From Lentzea sp. (GTDB taxonomy: Bacteria; Actinomycetota; Actinomycetes; Mycobacteriales; Pseudonocardiaceae), in contig JASLAV010000601.1 in assembly GCA_030146905.1 (NCBI GenBank), positions 1 through 12,181 of the forward strand: DNA of 12,181 nt, read 5' to 3'. The notes under the pieces are model-generated. The model was not told where the DNA came from and did no database searches. It saw nothing but the letters and a program-made list of their open reading frames with translations. A program made the translations under genes and the position numbers. Position 1 is the first letter of the stretch, and every line of letters starts with the position of its first letter. This document shows positions 1 to 6,727 of the stretch, in pieces.

Positions 1-1
1 C

Positions 2-535
2 GCCGCCGTCTCGACGGGTGCCGAGAACGTCCGCATCCCCGCCCGCGGTGGCCTGGCGCACGCGCGGGGCATGATCCGCAAGATCGCCGAGATCGACCGG
101 GCGCCGGAGGGCACGCGCGGCGACCTGGCCGCGTTGCTGGAGCAGCTGCGCAGGCCTCCGCGTCGGCGCGGCCTGATCGTGGTGATGTCCGACTTCCTCG
201 GCGGCATGGAGTGGCAGCGGCCGCTCAGGGCGTTGTCCGCGCGGCACGACATCGTCGCCATCGAGATCGTCGACCCGCGTGACGTCGACCTGCCGGAGGT
301 CGGCACCGTCGTGCTGTCCGACCCGGAGTCGGGGCGGCAGCGCGAGGTGACCGCGTCCGCGTTGCTGCGCAAGGAGTTCAACGCCGCGGCCGCGGAACAC
401 CGGGGCGAGGTCGCGGCGGGGCTGCGGCGCGCCGGCGCCGGGCACCTGGTGCTGCGGACCGACTCCGACTGGATCGCGGACACGGTTCGTTTCGTGGTGG
501 CGCGCAAGCGCCGCTGGTCTGGGGGTGTCGCATGA
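2..535 (+). CDS. DUF58 domain protein, C-terminal part (5' end outside window)
   Basis: The frame is open from base 2 with no start in view, so this is the last 177 residues of a longer protein. The visible part matches the C-terminal, VWA-like region of DUF58 proteins: a hydrophobic strand ending in a conserved Asp (GLIVVMSDFLGG), then a second strand with VAIEIVDPRDVDLPEVG and LSDPESGRQREV. The DUF58 signature itself would lie upstream of the window. Its TGA overlaps the ATG of the VWA gene (ATGA, 532-535), so the two are probably translationally coupled. In actinobacteria this gene usually sits between a MoxR AAA ATPase and a VWA membrane protein, and the set is thought to act as a chaperone or cell-envelope stress system. 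No enzymatic role can be assigned. An internal ATG at base 71 is in frame but is not the real start, because similarity continues upstream of it. Confidence 0.87.
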   Translation, partial: AAVSTGAENVRIPARGGLAHARGMIRKIAEIDRAPEGTRGDLAALLEQLRRPPRRRGLIVVMSDFLGGMEWQRPLRALSARHDIVAIEIVDPRDVDLPEVGTVVLSDPESGRQREVTASALLRKEFNAAAAEHRGEVAAGLRRAGAGHLVLRTDSDWIADTVRFVVARKRRWSGGVA

Positions 536-1497
536 GCTTTTCGAACTTCGTCGCCCCGTGGTGGTTCCTGCTGCTGGTCGCCGTGGCGCTGCTCACCGCC
601 GGGTACGTCCTGGCGCAGCGCATGCGGCGCAAGCGGGTGCTGCGGTTCACGAACCTGGAGCTGCTGGAGAAGGTCGCGCCCAAGCGGGAACGCTGGTCGC
701 GCCACGTCCCGGCGGCGTTCCTGCTGGCGGCGCTCGCGCTGCTGACGGTCGCACTGGCCGGGCCGACCTCCGAGCAACGCGTGCCGCGCAACCGGGCCAC
801 CGTGATGCTCGTGGTCGACGTGTCGCTGTCGATGAAGGCGACGGACGTCAAGCCGTCGCGCCTGGAAGCGGCGCAGGTGGCGGCCAAGTCGTTCGCCGAG
901 GGCCTCACGCCGGGCATCAACCTCGGCCTGATCTCGTTCGCCGGATCCGCCACCGTGCTGGTCGCGCCGACGACGGACCGCGCGGCGGTCTCCCAGTCGA
1001 TCGACGGGCTCAAGCTCGCCCAGTCGACCGCGACCGGTGACGCGCTGGTGGCCGCGATGGCGTCGATCGACTCGTTCGGCAAGGTCGTCGGCGGCGCCGA
1101 GGGCCCCCCGCCCGCCCGCATCGTGCTGATGACGGACGGCAAGGAGACCGTCGGCACCCGCAAGGCGTTCGACGCCGCCGAGGACGCGAAGAAGGCCGGG
1201 ATCCCGATCTCCACGATCTCCTTCGGCACCGAGGAGGGCGTGGTCGACATCGAGGGCCGGCAGCAGTCGGTGCCGGTCGACGACGACTCCATGAAGGAGA
1301 TCGCGAAGATCTCCGGCGGCGAGTTCTTCAAGGCGGCCTCCGCCGAGGAGCTGCGCCGCGTCTACGACACGCTCGGCGAGCAGATCGGCTACGAGAAGAA
1401 GCAGGCGGATGCGTCGAAGCCCTGGTTGTTGCTGGGGACGATCACGACGATGATCGCGGCCGCCGCCGCGTTGCTGCTGGGGCAGCGACTGCCCTAG
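532..1497 (+). CDS. VWA-domain membrane protein (Rv1481-like)
   Basis: A 321-residue membrane-anchored von Willebrand factor A protein. Membrane segments are seen near residues 10-29, 60-77 and 298-316, a layout usual for the BatA/Rv1481 class. The VWA domain runs about 88-280 with a complete metal-ion-dependent adhesion site: D96-x-S98-x-S100 in VVDVSLS, a Thr at 168 in TATGD, and D202 in MTDGK. It should therefore bind a divalent metal and act in protein-protein contacts outside the membrane. It overlaps the DUF58 gene by 4 nt, and a G-run (GGGGG) about 7 nt before the ATG can serve as ribosome binding site. The position after DUF58 supports a MoxR-DUF58-VWA complex. The TAG stop shares the palindrome CTAG with the stop of the convergent reductase gene. 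The molecular client is unknown; family identity is secure. Confidence 0.92.
   Translation: MSFSNFVAPWWFLLLVAVALLTAGYVLAQRMRRKRVLRFTNLELLEKVAPKRERWSRHVPAAFLLAALALLTVALAGPTSEQRVPRNRATVMLVVDVSLSMKATDVKPSRLEAAQVAAKSFAEGLTPGINLGLISFAGSATVLVAPTTDRAAVSQSIDGLKLAQSTATGDALVAAMASIDSFGKVVGGAEGPPPARIVLMTDGKETVGTRKAFDAAEDAKKAGIPISTISFGTEEGVVDIEGRQQSVPVDDDSMKEIAKISGGEFFKAASAEELRRVYDTLGEQIGYEKKQADASKPWLLLGTITTMIAAAAALLLGQRLP
1477..1497. terminator. Stem-loop over the convergent stop codons
   Basis: CTGGGGCAG (1477-1485) pairs with CTGCCCTAG (1489-1497) around a 3-nt CGA loop: nine pairs, one of them G-T on the + strand. It lies exactly where the VWA gene and the minus-strand reductase gene end and share CTAG. 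It has no T-tract on either side, so it would be the I-shaped type often found in GC-rich actinobacteria. Terminator function is inferred from position and pairing only; the hairpin also lies inside coding sequence. Confidence 0.4.
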
Positions 1498-2027
1498 GCC
1501 CTGCCGTAGATCAGCTCGACCACGCCCGCCTTGAACGCCCTGGTGCTCTTGAGCGCCAGGGCGGTCGGCTTCCTGAAGTACGGCGTGCCCCGGCCGATCG
1601 CGACCGGGTTCAGGTAGAGCCGGATCTCGTCGATCAGGTCGTGCTCGAAGAACGACCCCGCCAGCTGGGCGCCGCCGACCATGCTGTCACCGGGCAGCGC
1701 CCTGACCTCGTCCGGCACGACCTCGCGCTTGACCGTGGTGTTCCACGCGGTGGTCTCCAGCGTCCGCGAGTAGACGATCTTGGGCATGTCCCGCCAGATC
1801 CGGCCGAAGTCGTGCATCGGCTGCGGCCACTCGGGGTGCTCGTCGGTGTGCGGCCAGGCTTCGAGCATCGTCTCGTGGTTGCGGCGCCCGTCGATGAACC
1901 TGTCCATCCGCGCGAGCTCGGAGTTGAAGTGCTCGTGCAGCTCGTCGTCGACGACGTGCCAGCCGATGTCGTGATCGGGCCCTTCGAAGAACCCGTCCAG
2001 TGAGACCGCCGCCATCGTGATGATCAT
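1494..2027 (-). CDS. RibD C-terminal/DHFR-like NADPH-dependent reductase family protein
   Basis: A 177-residue protein of the dihydrofolate-reductase-like family (RibD C-terminal fold). Family marks are the N-terminal MAAVSLDGFFEG, a GRRNHETM segment where relatives have GRxTYE, the strand KIVYSRTL, GGAQLAGSFFEHDLIDEI (the usual GGxxLxxxLxxxxLxDE motif) and GRGTPYF near the C-terminus. These proteins bind NADPH; their substrates are mostly unknown, and membership does not imply folate or riboflavin synthesis. The start at 2027 is chosen because GGAGG lies 7 nt upstream, its ATG overlaps the preceding TGA (ATGA), and similarity begins there. The frame stays open upstream as far as 2396 only as a shadow of the TAXI gene. 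It is the last gene of the regulator-kinase-TAXI operon and ends against the VWA gene with overlapping stops. A link to the sensor system is not obvious. Confidence 0.85.
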   Translation of the reverse strand: MIITMAAVSLDGFFEGPDHDIGWHVVDDELHEHFNSELARMDRFIDGRRNHETMLEAWPHTDEHPEWPQPMHDFGRIWRDMPKIVYSRTLETTAWNTTVKREVVPDEVRALPGDSMVGGAQLAGSFFEHDLIDEIRLYLNPVAIGRGTPYFRKPTALALKSTRAFKAGVVELIYGRA

Positions 2028-2887
2028 CCGTGAAGCCTCCGGTACTCCGCTGCCGCGCCGGGGTGCAGGGGCACCCCGCCCGTGTCGATGAGACTGCGCA
2101 CGTCGAGGTACTGGGTACCGAGCGCCTGCTGCGGCACGAGCTCCGCCGCCTTGCCCACGAGCAGGCGCACGACGGCGCTCGCGTAATCGTCGCTCATGTC
2201 CGGCCGGCACACCATCAGGTTCGGCGTGCCGATCGTCGGGACGTCGACGGGCGAGCCGTACACGCCCGTGCGGATCTCCACGCGTTCGTAGACCTTGCCG
2301 TGGTCCTGGCGCAGTTTCGGCAGGAAGCCGTCCAGCGGCAGGAGCCTGATCCCGCTGGCCTTGTCGAGCTCCGGCGTCGGAACCCCGCCCGACCACAGCA
2401 GTGCCGCGATCTCGCCCGCCTTCAGCGCGTCGATGGCGTTGCGCAACGGGTAGTGCTCCTCCCGCACGCCCATGGCCAGCCGTAAGCCCTGCAGCGCGGC
2501 GCCGGAACCGGCCGCGCCGAGCGACACCGGTTCACCGGCCAGGTCGGCCGCTGACCGGTACGGCGAGTCCCGCAGCACGACGAGTTGCAGGTAGTTCTCG
2601 TAGACGCGGCCGAGCGCGACCAGCCCGGACTCCATGTGCGCGCTGTCGCTCAACGTCAGCGCGAGGTCGGCGGTGCCTTCACGGAGGTGCCGGAGGTTGT
2701 CGGCACTGCCGCCGGTCTCGACGGGGGTGATCGTCAACGGACCGGTGGCCAGGCGGGAGAACAGCGCGGCGAAGTCGTTGTAGAAACCGCCGGGCTCCCC
2801 GCCCGCGATCCTGAGCGTGCCGGTGGGGTCACTCGTTCCGCACGCGGTCAGCAGGAGGGTTCCGAGCAGGAACGTCCGGCGCTTCAC
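2024..2887 (-). CDS. TAXI-family TRAP solute-binding lipoprotein
   Basis: A 287-residue extracytoplasmic binding protein. It begins at GTG 2887, which overlaps the kinase stop (GTGA), with AGGAG 8 nt upstream. The N-terminus is a very short lipoprotein signal: basic KRR, hydrophobic TFLLGTLLL, then lipobox LTAC with Cys16 as the predicted lipidated residue. Two arginines before TFLLG suggest possible Tat export. TAXI-family features follow: GGEPGGFYNDFA (about 29-40), ETGGSADNLRHLREGTADLAL (57-77), GGVPTPELD (167-175) and the C-terminal LHPGAAAEYRRLH. TAXI proteins normally deliver substrates, often glutamate- or 2-oxoacid-type ligands, to a DctQ/DctM-like TRAP permease. None is encoded in this window. 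The gene is instead coupled to a two-component system, so I infer a sensing role, while transport through a permease encoded elsewhere remains possible. It is somewhat shorter than many TAXI receptors. Confidence 0.9.
   Translation of the reverse strand: MKRRTFLLGTLLLTACGTSDPTGTLRIAGGEPGGFYNDFAALFSRLATGPLTITPVETGGSADNLRHLREGTADLALTLSDSAHMESGLVALGRVYENYLQLVVLRDSPYRSAADLAGEPVSLGAAGSGAALQGLRLAMGVREEHYPLRNAIDALKAGEIAALLWSGGVPTPELDKASGIRLLPLDGFLPKLRQDHGKVYERVEIRTGVYGSPVDVPTIGTPNLMVCRPDMSDDYASAVVRLLVGKAAELVPQQALGTQYLDVRSLIDTGGVPLHPGAAAEYRRLHG
2035..2040 (-). promoter_or_regulatory. Ribosome binding site for the RibD/DHFR-like gene
   Basis: GGAGGC on the minus strand lies 7 nt before the ATG at 2027, inside the last codons of the TAXI gene. 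It decides between this start and the longer open frame, and supports reinitiation after the overlapping TAXI stop. Confidence 0.7.
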
Positions 2888-4188
2888 AGCAGCGGCTCCT
2901 TCGGCAGCCCGACCGTGACGACGAGCCCGTTGTCGCTGCGCAGCTCCAGCTTTCCGCCGTGCGCCGTGACGATCCGTTCGGCGATGGCGAGGCCGAGACC
3001 GGTGCCGCGCTGCGAGTCGTCGCCGCGCCAGAAGCGTTCGGTGGCGCGGTCGAGGTCCTCTTCGGACAGACCGGGACCGTTGTCCCGCACGGTCAGCGTC
3101 GCCCTGTCGCACACGACGGTGACCTCGGACCCGCCGTACTTGATGGCGTTGTCCAGAAGCACGTCCAGCACCTGCGCGAGGTCCGACACCGAGCACCGCA
3201 CCAGGCCGGGCGCCCGGTCGTCGACGGTGATCGTGACGCCGGCGGAACGGGCCGCCGCACGCCACGCGTCGACCCTGTCGTGCGCCACGACCTGGAGGTC
3301 GGCGAGCTCGGGTTCGACGCCGCCAGCGGCGCGTTCGGTGGCGGTGCTCTCGGCCGAGGCCAGGGCGAGCAGACCGTCGAGCAACGACTCCAGCCGTTCG
3401 ACCTCGGTGAGCAGCGAGCCGTTGGACGGCAGCATGTCCACGCGCAACCGCAGGGCGGCCATGGGGTTGCGCAGCTGGTGCGAGGCGTCGGCGATGAGCC
3501 GTCGTTGCTGGTCGGCGGCTTCGGCGACGGCGTCGGACATGCGGTTGAACGACTCGGACAACGCCCGCAGCTCGGCCGGCCCCGCGGTGTCGGCCACGTG
3601 CGTGCGCCGCTGCCCCTCCGCGACCGCGCGGACGCCGCGGTCGAGCTCCTTGAGGGGCCGCAGCAGCCACCGGGCGACGACGAGGGCCAGCAGCACGCAC
3701 GCGCACGCCGCGAGCAAGGCGCCTGCCAGCACCAACGCCCACCGCCGCGCGACGTCCACGGCCGCGACCTGGGTCGACGCCCGCAGGACGACGGCGCCCG
3801 CGACCTTCGTGCCGGTGCCGACGGGACGGGCGAACAGCACGTCGCCGCCGCTCCAGGGCAGCACGGTCGGCACGGGGGCGGCGGGCTGGTTGCGCAGGGC
3901 CGCGTCGATCTGCGCGGACACGTCGGCCGCCGTCATGCCCGACTCGACGACCGGGGTGCCGGACGCGTCGACGACCACGACCTCCTCGCCGTAGACGTCG
4001 GCGTAGCGCTCCGCCTCGGACACCACGACGTCGGCGGGCAGCGTGGCGAACCGGTCGAGGTCCGCGGTGCGGCTGATCACGAACTGCTGGGTGCGTTCCG
4101 ACGCCGTGCTCATCAGCAGCGGGAAGGCGAACGCGGTGACGGCCGAGAGCGAGAACAGCAGCAGCACCAACAGAAGCCGTTGCCGCAT
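2884..4188 (-). CDS. Two-component sensor histidine kinase (HAMP-HisKA-HATPase)
   Basis: A 434-residue membrane kinase. The first membrane segment is about residues 4-25 and the second about 150-173, enclosing an extracytoplasmic domain of about 120 residues with the strand VVVDASGTPV. HAMP follows at about 174-225. The H-box ASHQLRNP gives His237 as phosphoacceptor. The ATPase has the N-box DNAIKYG (346-352), G1 DNGPG (369-373), F-box RFWRG and G2 GTGLGL (395-400), so it should be catalytically complete. The layout is that of OmpR-partner kinases, including TctE-like carboxylate sensors. The ATG follows the regulator's TAG with no gap (TAGATG), and its own TGA overlaps the TAXI start, so regulator, kinase and TAXI protein are made from one transcript. 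The ligand is unknown; I infer that the TAXI lipoprotein may present it. Confidence 0.93.
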   Translation of the reverse strand: MRQRLLLVLLLFSLSAVTAFAFPLLMSTASERTQQFVISRTADLDRFATLPADVVVSEAERYADVYGEEVVVVDASGTPVVESGMTAADVSAQIDAALRNQPAAPVPTVLPWSGGDVLFARPVGTGTKVAGAVVLRASTQVAAVDVARRWALVLAGALLAACACVLLALVVARWLLRPLKELDRGVRAVAEGQRRTHVADTAGPAELRALSESFNRMSDAVAEAADQQRRLIADASHQLRNPMAALRLRVDMLPSNGSLLTEVERLESLLDGLLALASAESTATERAAGGVEPELADLQVVAHDRVDAWRAAARSAGVTITVDDRAPGLVRCSVSDLAQVLDVLLDNAIKYGGSEVTVVCDRATLTVRDNGPGLSEEDLDRATERFWRGDDSQRGTGLGLAIAERIVTAHGGKLELRSDNGLVVTVGLPKEPLL

Positions 4189-4848
4189 CTACTCACCGAG
4201 CCGGTAGCCGAAACCGCGGATCGTGTGCAGCAGACCTGGCCGGTCGAGCTTGGCGCGCAGCTGCGTGAGGTGCACGTCGAGGGTCCGCGACACCGCCACG
4301 AAGGCGTTGCCCCACACCTCGTCCATCAGCTGCTGACGGCTCACCGCCGTGCCCGGCCGACGCGCCAGCACCGCGAGCACGTCGAATTCCTTGGTGGTCA
4401 ACGAGATCTCGCGCCCGCCGACCACGACCTGACGGCCCTGCAGGTCGATCTCCACATCGGACACCTTCACGACGTCGCCGGACTCCTGCGACCGGGCGGC
4501 GCTGCGCCGTGCCACCGCGTCGATGCGGGCCAGCAGCTCGGCCAGCCGCACGGGCTTGACCAGGTAGTCGTCAGCGCCCAGCCGCAGCCCGCGCACCACC
4601 GTGCGCTCGTCGCCGCGCGCGGTCAGCACGAGCACCGGCACCGGGTCGATCTTGCGGAGCTTGCGCAGCACCTCCAGGCCGTCCTGGTCGGGCAGGCCGA
4701 GGTCGAGCAGCACCACGTCGGCGTCGCGGTGGGCGATCAGCGCGTCGGCGCCCCTGCGCACACGGGTGGGCCGGTGGCCGTTCGCCCGCAGCGCTTCCAC
4801 CAGGGCGTCGGCGACACCGTCGTCGTCTTCGACCAACAGCACCCGCAT
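4189..4848 (-). CDS. OmpR/PhoB-family response regulator
   Basis: A 219-residue response regulator. The receiver domain spans about 1-115: acidic residues D8-D10 in VEDDD, phosphoacceptor Asp49 in VVLLDLGLPD, Thr76 and Lys98 in LVKP. The winged-helix DNA-binding domain is about 125-219, with TTKEFDVLAVL, SRQQLMDEVWG and the C-terminal HTIRGFGYRL. It should bind DNA as a phosphorylated dimer. It is the first gene of the operon with the cognate kinase and TAXI lipoprotein, and it faces the divergent kgtP-like gene across 116 bp, making that promoter its most likely target along with its own. The ATG at 4848 has no clear Shine-Dalgarno sequence. A GATACT hexamer ends 6 nt upstream, so a leaderless transcript is possible. 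Confidence 0.94.
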   Translation of the reverse strand: MRVLLVEDDDGVADALVEALRANGHRPTRVRRGADALIAHRDADVVLLDLGLPDQDGLEVLRKLRKIDPVPVLVLTARGDERTVVRGLRLGADDYLVKPVRLAELLARIDAVARRSAARSQESGDVVKVSDVEIDLQGRQVVVGGREISLTTKEFDVLAVLARRPGTAVSRQQLMDEVWGNAFVAVSRTLDVHLTQLRAKLDRPGLLHTIRGFGYRLGE

Positions 4849-4964
4849 CCGAGAAGTATCGCCCCAGATGGTCGTTTCCGGTGCATGTCGACGCGCCTAA
4901 GTGAGTGTAAAGAAGAGAATCCCCAGGTTGTGACGTGTCTGCCCGCGTGGAGATCGTGTCGGGC
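4849..4964. promoter_or_regulatory. Divergent promoter region between response regulator and kgtP
   Basis: 116 bp separate the two divergent starts. The stretch about 4897-4935 is visibly richer in A/T than its surroundings. On the minus strand GATACT (4860-4855) resembles a -10 element and would start transcription at or next to the regulator's ATG. On the plus strand GAGAAT (4915-4920) is a weaker -10 candidate for kgtP. No convincing -35 is seen for either. Two similar GTGA-type words, GTGAGTGT (4901) and GTGACGTGT (4930), could be regulator contacts, but they are imperfect and 29 nt apart. Exact promoters remain uncertain. Confidence 0.45.
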
Positions 4965-6254
4965 ATGACAGTCGCACAGCAGAAGGGCACCGAACGCCGC
5001 GTGGTGGCGAACGTGCTGCGTGGATCGGTCGGCAACCTCATCGAGTGGTACGACTGGTACGCCTACACCGCGTTCAGCATCTACTTCGCCGCCGCGTTCT
5101 TCCCGAAGGGCGACCAGACCGCGCAGCTGCTCAACACCGCCGCCGTGTTCGCGGTCGGTTTCCTGATGCGGCCGCTGGGCGGCTGGCTGCTCGGCCGGTA
5201 CGCGGACCGCCACGGGCGCAGGGCGGCGCTGACGTTGTCGGTCACGTTGATGGCGCTGGGCTCGTTGATCATCGCGCTGACGCCGTCGTACGCCACCATC
5301 GGCGTGGCGGCACCGGTTCTGCTGGTGCTCGCACGTCTGCTGCAGGGGTTGTCCGTCGGCGGCGAGTACGCGACCTCGGCGACCTACCTGTCCGAAGTGG
5401 CCTCTCCCGCGCGCCGCGGTTTCTACTCCAGCTTCCAGTACGTGACGCTGACGGCGGGCCAGCTCGTCGCGCTCGGCGTGCAGATCGTGCTGCAGCAGTT
5501 CCTGTCCAGGGCCGAGATGGGGGAGTGGGGCTGGCGGATCGCGTTCGTCATCGGTGCGACCGGTGCGATCGTCGTGATGCGGCTGCGGCGCGGCATGGAC
5601 GAGTCGGAGAGCTTCGAGAAGCAGAAGGACGACCCGGGCAAGGGCACCTTCAAGGCGTTGCTGCGGCACCCGAAGGAGTGCCTGCTCGTCGTCGGCCTGA
5701 CCCTGGGCGGCACGGTCGCGTTCTACACGTACACGACCTACCTGCAGAAGTTCATGGTGAACACCAGCAAGATCGACGCCGCGACGGTCAGCTGGATCAA
5801 CTTCGCCGCACTGCTGGTGTTCGTGGTGCTGCAGCCCGTCGCGGGCGCGCTGTCCGACCGGATCGGCCGCCGTCCGCTGCTGCTCGGGTTCGGCGTGCTC
5901 GGCACGCTGGCCACCGTGCCGCTGCTGTCGGCGCTCGCGAGGACCTCCGAGGCGTTCCCGGCGTTCCTGCTGATGCTCGGCGGGCTGGTGATCGTCACCG
6001 GGTACACGTCGATCAACGCGATCGTGAAGGCCGAGCTGTTCCCGACGAACATCAGGGCACTGGGGGTGGGTCTGCCGTACGCGCTGACCGTGGCGATCTT
6101 CGGTGGCACCGCCGAGTACGTGGCGCTGTGGTTCAAGCAGGCCGGTATGGAATCGGTGTTCTTCTACTACGTCGCCGGGTGCGTGCTGATCTCGTTGCTG
6201 GTGTACGGGTTCATGCGCGAGACCTCGAAGGACTCGGTCCTGGACCGCGACTGA
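4965..6254 (+). CDS. kgtP: Alpha-ketoglutarate permease-like MFS transporter (MHS family)
   Basis: A 429-residue major facilitator of the metabolite:H+ symporter family, very close to E. coli KgtP in length (432) and motifs: GNLIEWYDWYAY (23-34), GFLMRPLGGWL (65-75), motif A GRYADRHGRR (77-86), LLQGLSVGGEYATSATY (125-141), FYSSFQYVTL (153-162), the second-half motif GALSDRIGRRP (294-304), KAELFPTNIRALGVGL (355-370) and IFGGTAEYVAL (378-388). Twelve membrane segments are expected. It should import 2-oxoglutarate or a related dicarboxylate with protons. ATG 4965 is preferred because KgtP proteins begin about this far before GNL. GGAG at 4949 is 12 nt away, rather long, and in-frame GTGs at 4935, 4947 and 4956 remain possible. 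It is divergent from the regulator-kinase-TAXI operon and followed by a strong stem-loop. Substrate is inferred by similarity. Confidence 0.9.
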   Translation: MTVAQQKGTERRVVANVLRGSVGNLIEWYDWYAYTAFSIYFAAAFFPKGDQTAQLLNTAAVFAVGFLMRPLGGWLLGRYADRHGRRAALTLSVTLMALGSLIIALTPSYATIGVAAPVLLVLARLLQGLSVGGEYATSATYLSEVASPARRGFYSSFQYVTLTAGQLVALGVQIVLQQFLSRAEMGEWGWRIAFVIGATGAIVVMRLRRGMDESESFEKQKDDPGKGTFKALLRHPKECLLVVGLTLGGTVAFYTYTTYLQKFMVNTSKIDAATVSWINFAALLVFVVLQPVAGALSDRIGRRPLLLGFGVLGTLATVPLLSALARTSEAFPAFLLMLGGLVIVTGYTSINAIVKAELFPTNIRALGVGLPYALTVAIFGGTAEYVALWFKQAGMESVFFYYVAGCVLISLLVYGFMRETSKDSVLDRD

Positions 6255-6258
6255 AGCC

Positions 6259-6295
6259 ACGGGGAGGGCGGTCGTGCGGCGACCGCCCTCCCCGT
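6259..6295. terminator. Bidirectional intrinsic terminator between kgtP and the secreted trio
   Basis: A perfect 16-bp inverted repeat: ACGGGGAGGGCGGTCG (6259-6274), loop TGCGG, then its exact complement CGACCGCCCTCCCCGT (6280-6295). It starts 5 nt after the kgtP stop and ends 2 nt before the stop codon of the convergent gene, so it fits as a shared terminator for both. There is no T-tract, as is common in high-GC actinobacteria. Confidence 0.85.
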
Positions 6296-6296
6296 C

Positions 6297-6725
6297 CTAG
6301 CAGCGCAGGTCGGTGGTGGCGTTCTCCCAGTAGTCGCTGTCGACCGACTGGATCGAGCCCTTGGCGAACGTGCACACGCTCAGCGTGCTCGCGCCGGACG
6401 ACCACACCTCGCGCTGGCCCTTCGAGCCGCTGACCTGGTCGCGAGCCGCTTGGCCTTCCTTGGTCCACACGCCCGTGTACACGTGGAAGTCGCGCTTGTG
6501 CGACGACAGCCACGAGTCCCACACGTAGGTGTAGGCCCAGTTCCTGCCGCAGCCCTTGAACTGCTTGACCGACGCGATGGTCGCCGAGCCGAGCTTGATG
6601 TACGCGGTGGAGCCGATCTGCGTCACGCCACTCGTGCACTTCGGGTTGTACTCGGCCTGTGCCGTACCGGTGAAGGTCATCGCGACGGCTGCGGCGGCCA
6701 GGACGGCCGCGCTCAGCTTCTTCAT
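6297..6725 (-). CDS. Small secreted four-cysteine protein, paralogue 1 (last of three)
   Basis: A 142-residue secreted protein of unknown function. Signal peptide: KK, then a hydrophobic Ala/Val stretch, with predicted cleavage after Ala24 (AQA|EYNP). The mature chain of 118 residues has four cysteines (30, 59, 118 and the final residue 142), likely two disulfides. Conserved blocks shared with the two neighbours are SGVTQIG, SATIASVKQFKGC, NWAYTYVWDSW and EVWSSGASTL. The ATG lies 2 nt after the stop of paralogue 2, with GAGGAG 11 nt upstream inside that gene. It is the most divergent copy, with a longer C-terminal segment ending DLRC rather than EERC. I recall similar hypothetical secreted proteins in streptomycetes and relatives, but no function is known to me. 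Confidence 0.85.
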   Translation of the reverse strand: MKKLSAAVLAAAAVAMTFTGTAQAEYNPKCTSGVTQIGSTAYIKLGSATIASVKQFKGCGRNWAYTYVWDSWLSSHKRDFHVYTGVWTKEGQAARDQVSGSKGQREVWSSGASTLSVCTFAKGSIQSVDSDYWENATTDLRC

Positions 6726-6727
6726 GC

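Noticed and set aside
378..1331. 317-residue open frame on the - strand opposite the VWA gene
   Set aside because: Ser/Thr-rich antisense translation with no domain; the VWA metal site on the + strand is intact.
2028..2396. Upstream extension of the RibD/DHFR-like frame to give a 300-residue protein
   Set aside because: The extra 123 residues are an out-of-frame Arg/Gly-rich shadow of the TAXI gene; the start at 2027 has a strong ribosome binding site and fits the family start.
4935..4964. Upstream GTG starts for kgtP
   Set aside because: GTG 4935 has only AGG upstream and would add 10 residues not typical of KgtP; GTG 4956 has GGAG only 3 nt away. ATG 4965 fits the family length best, though this is not certain.
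2959..4968. 669-residue open frame on the + strand opposite the kinase and regulator
   Set aside because: Its composition is an antisense shadow (runs of Arg, Gly, His, Gln), it has no recognisable domain, and the opposite strand encodes complete kinase and regulator motifs.
4737..6260. 507-residue open frame on the - strand opposite kgtP
   Set aside because: Low-complexity Gln/His/Arg-rich translation caused by high-GC codon bias; it covers a clear transporter gene and the divergent promoter.
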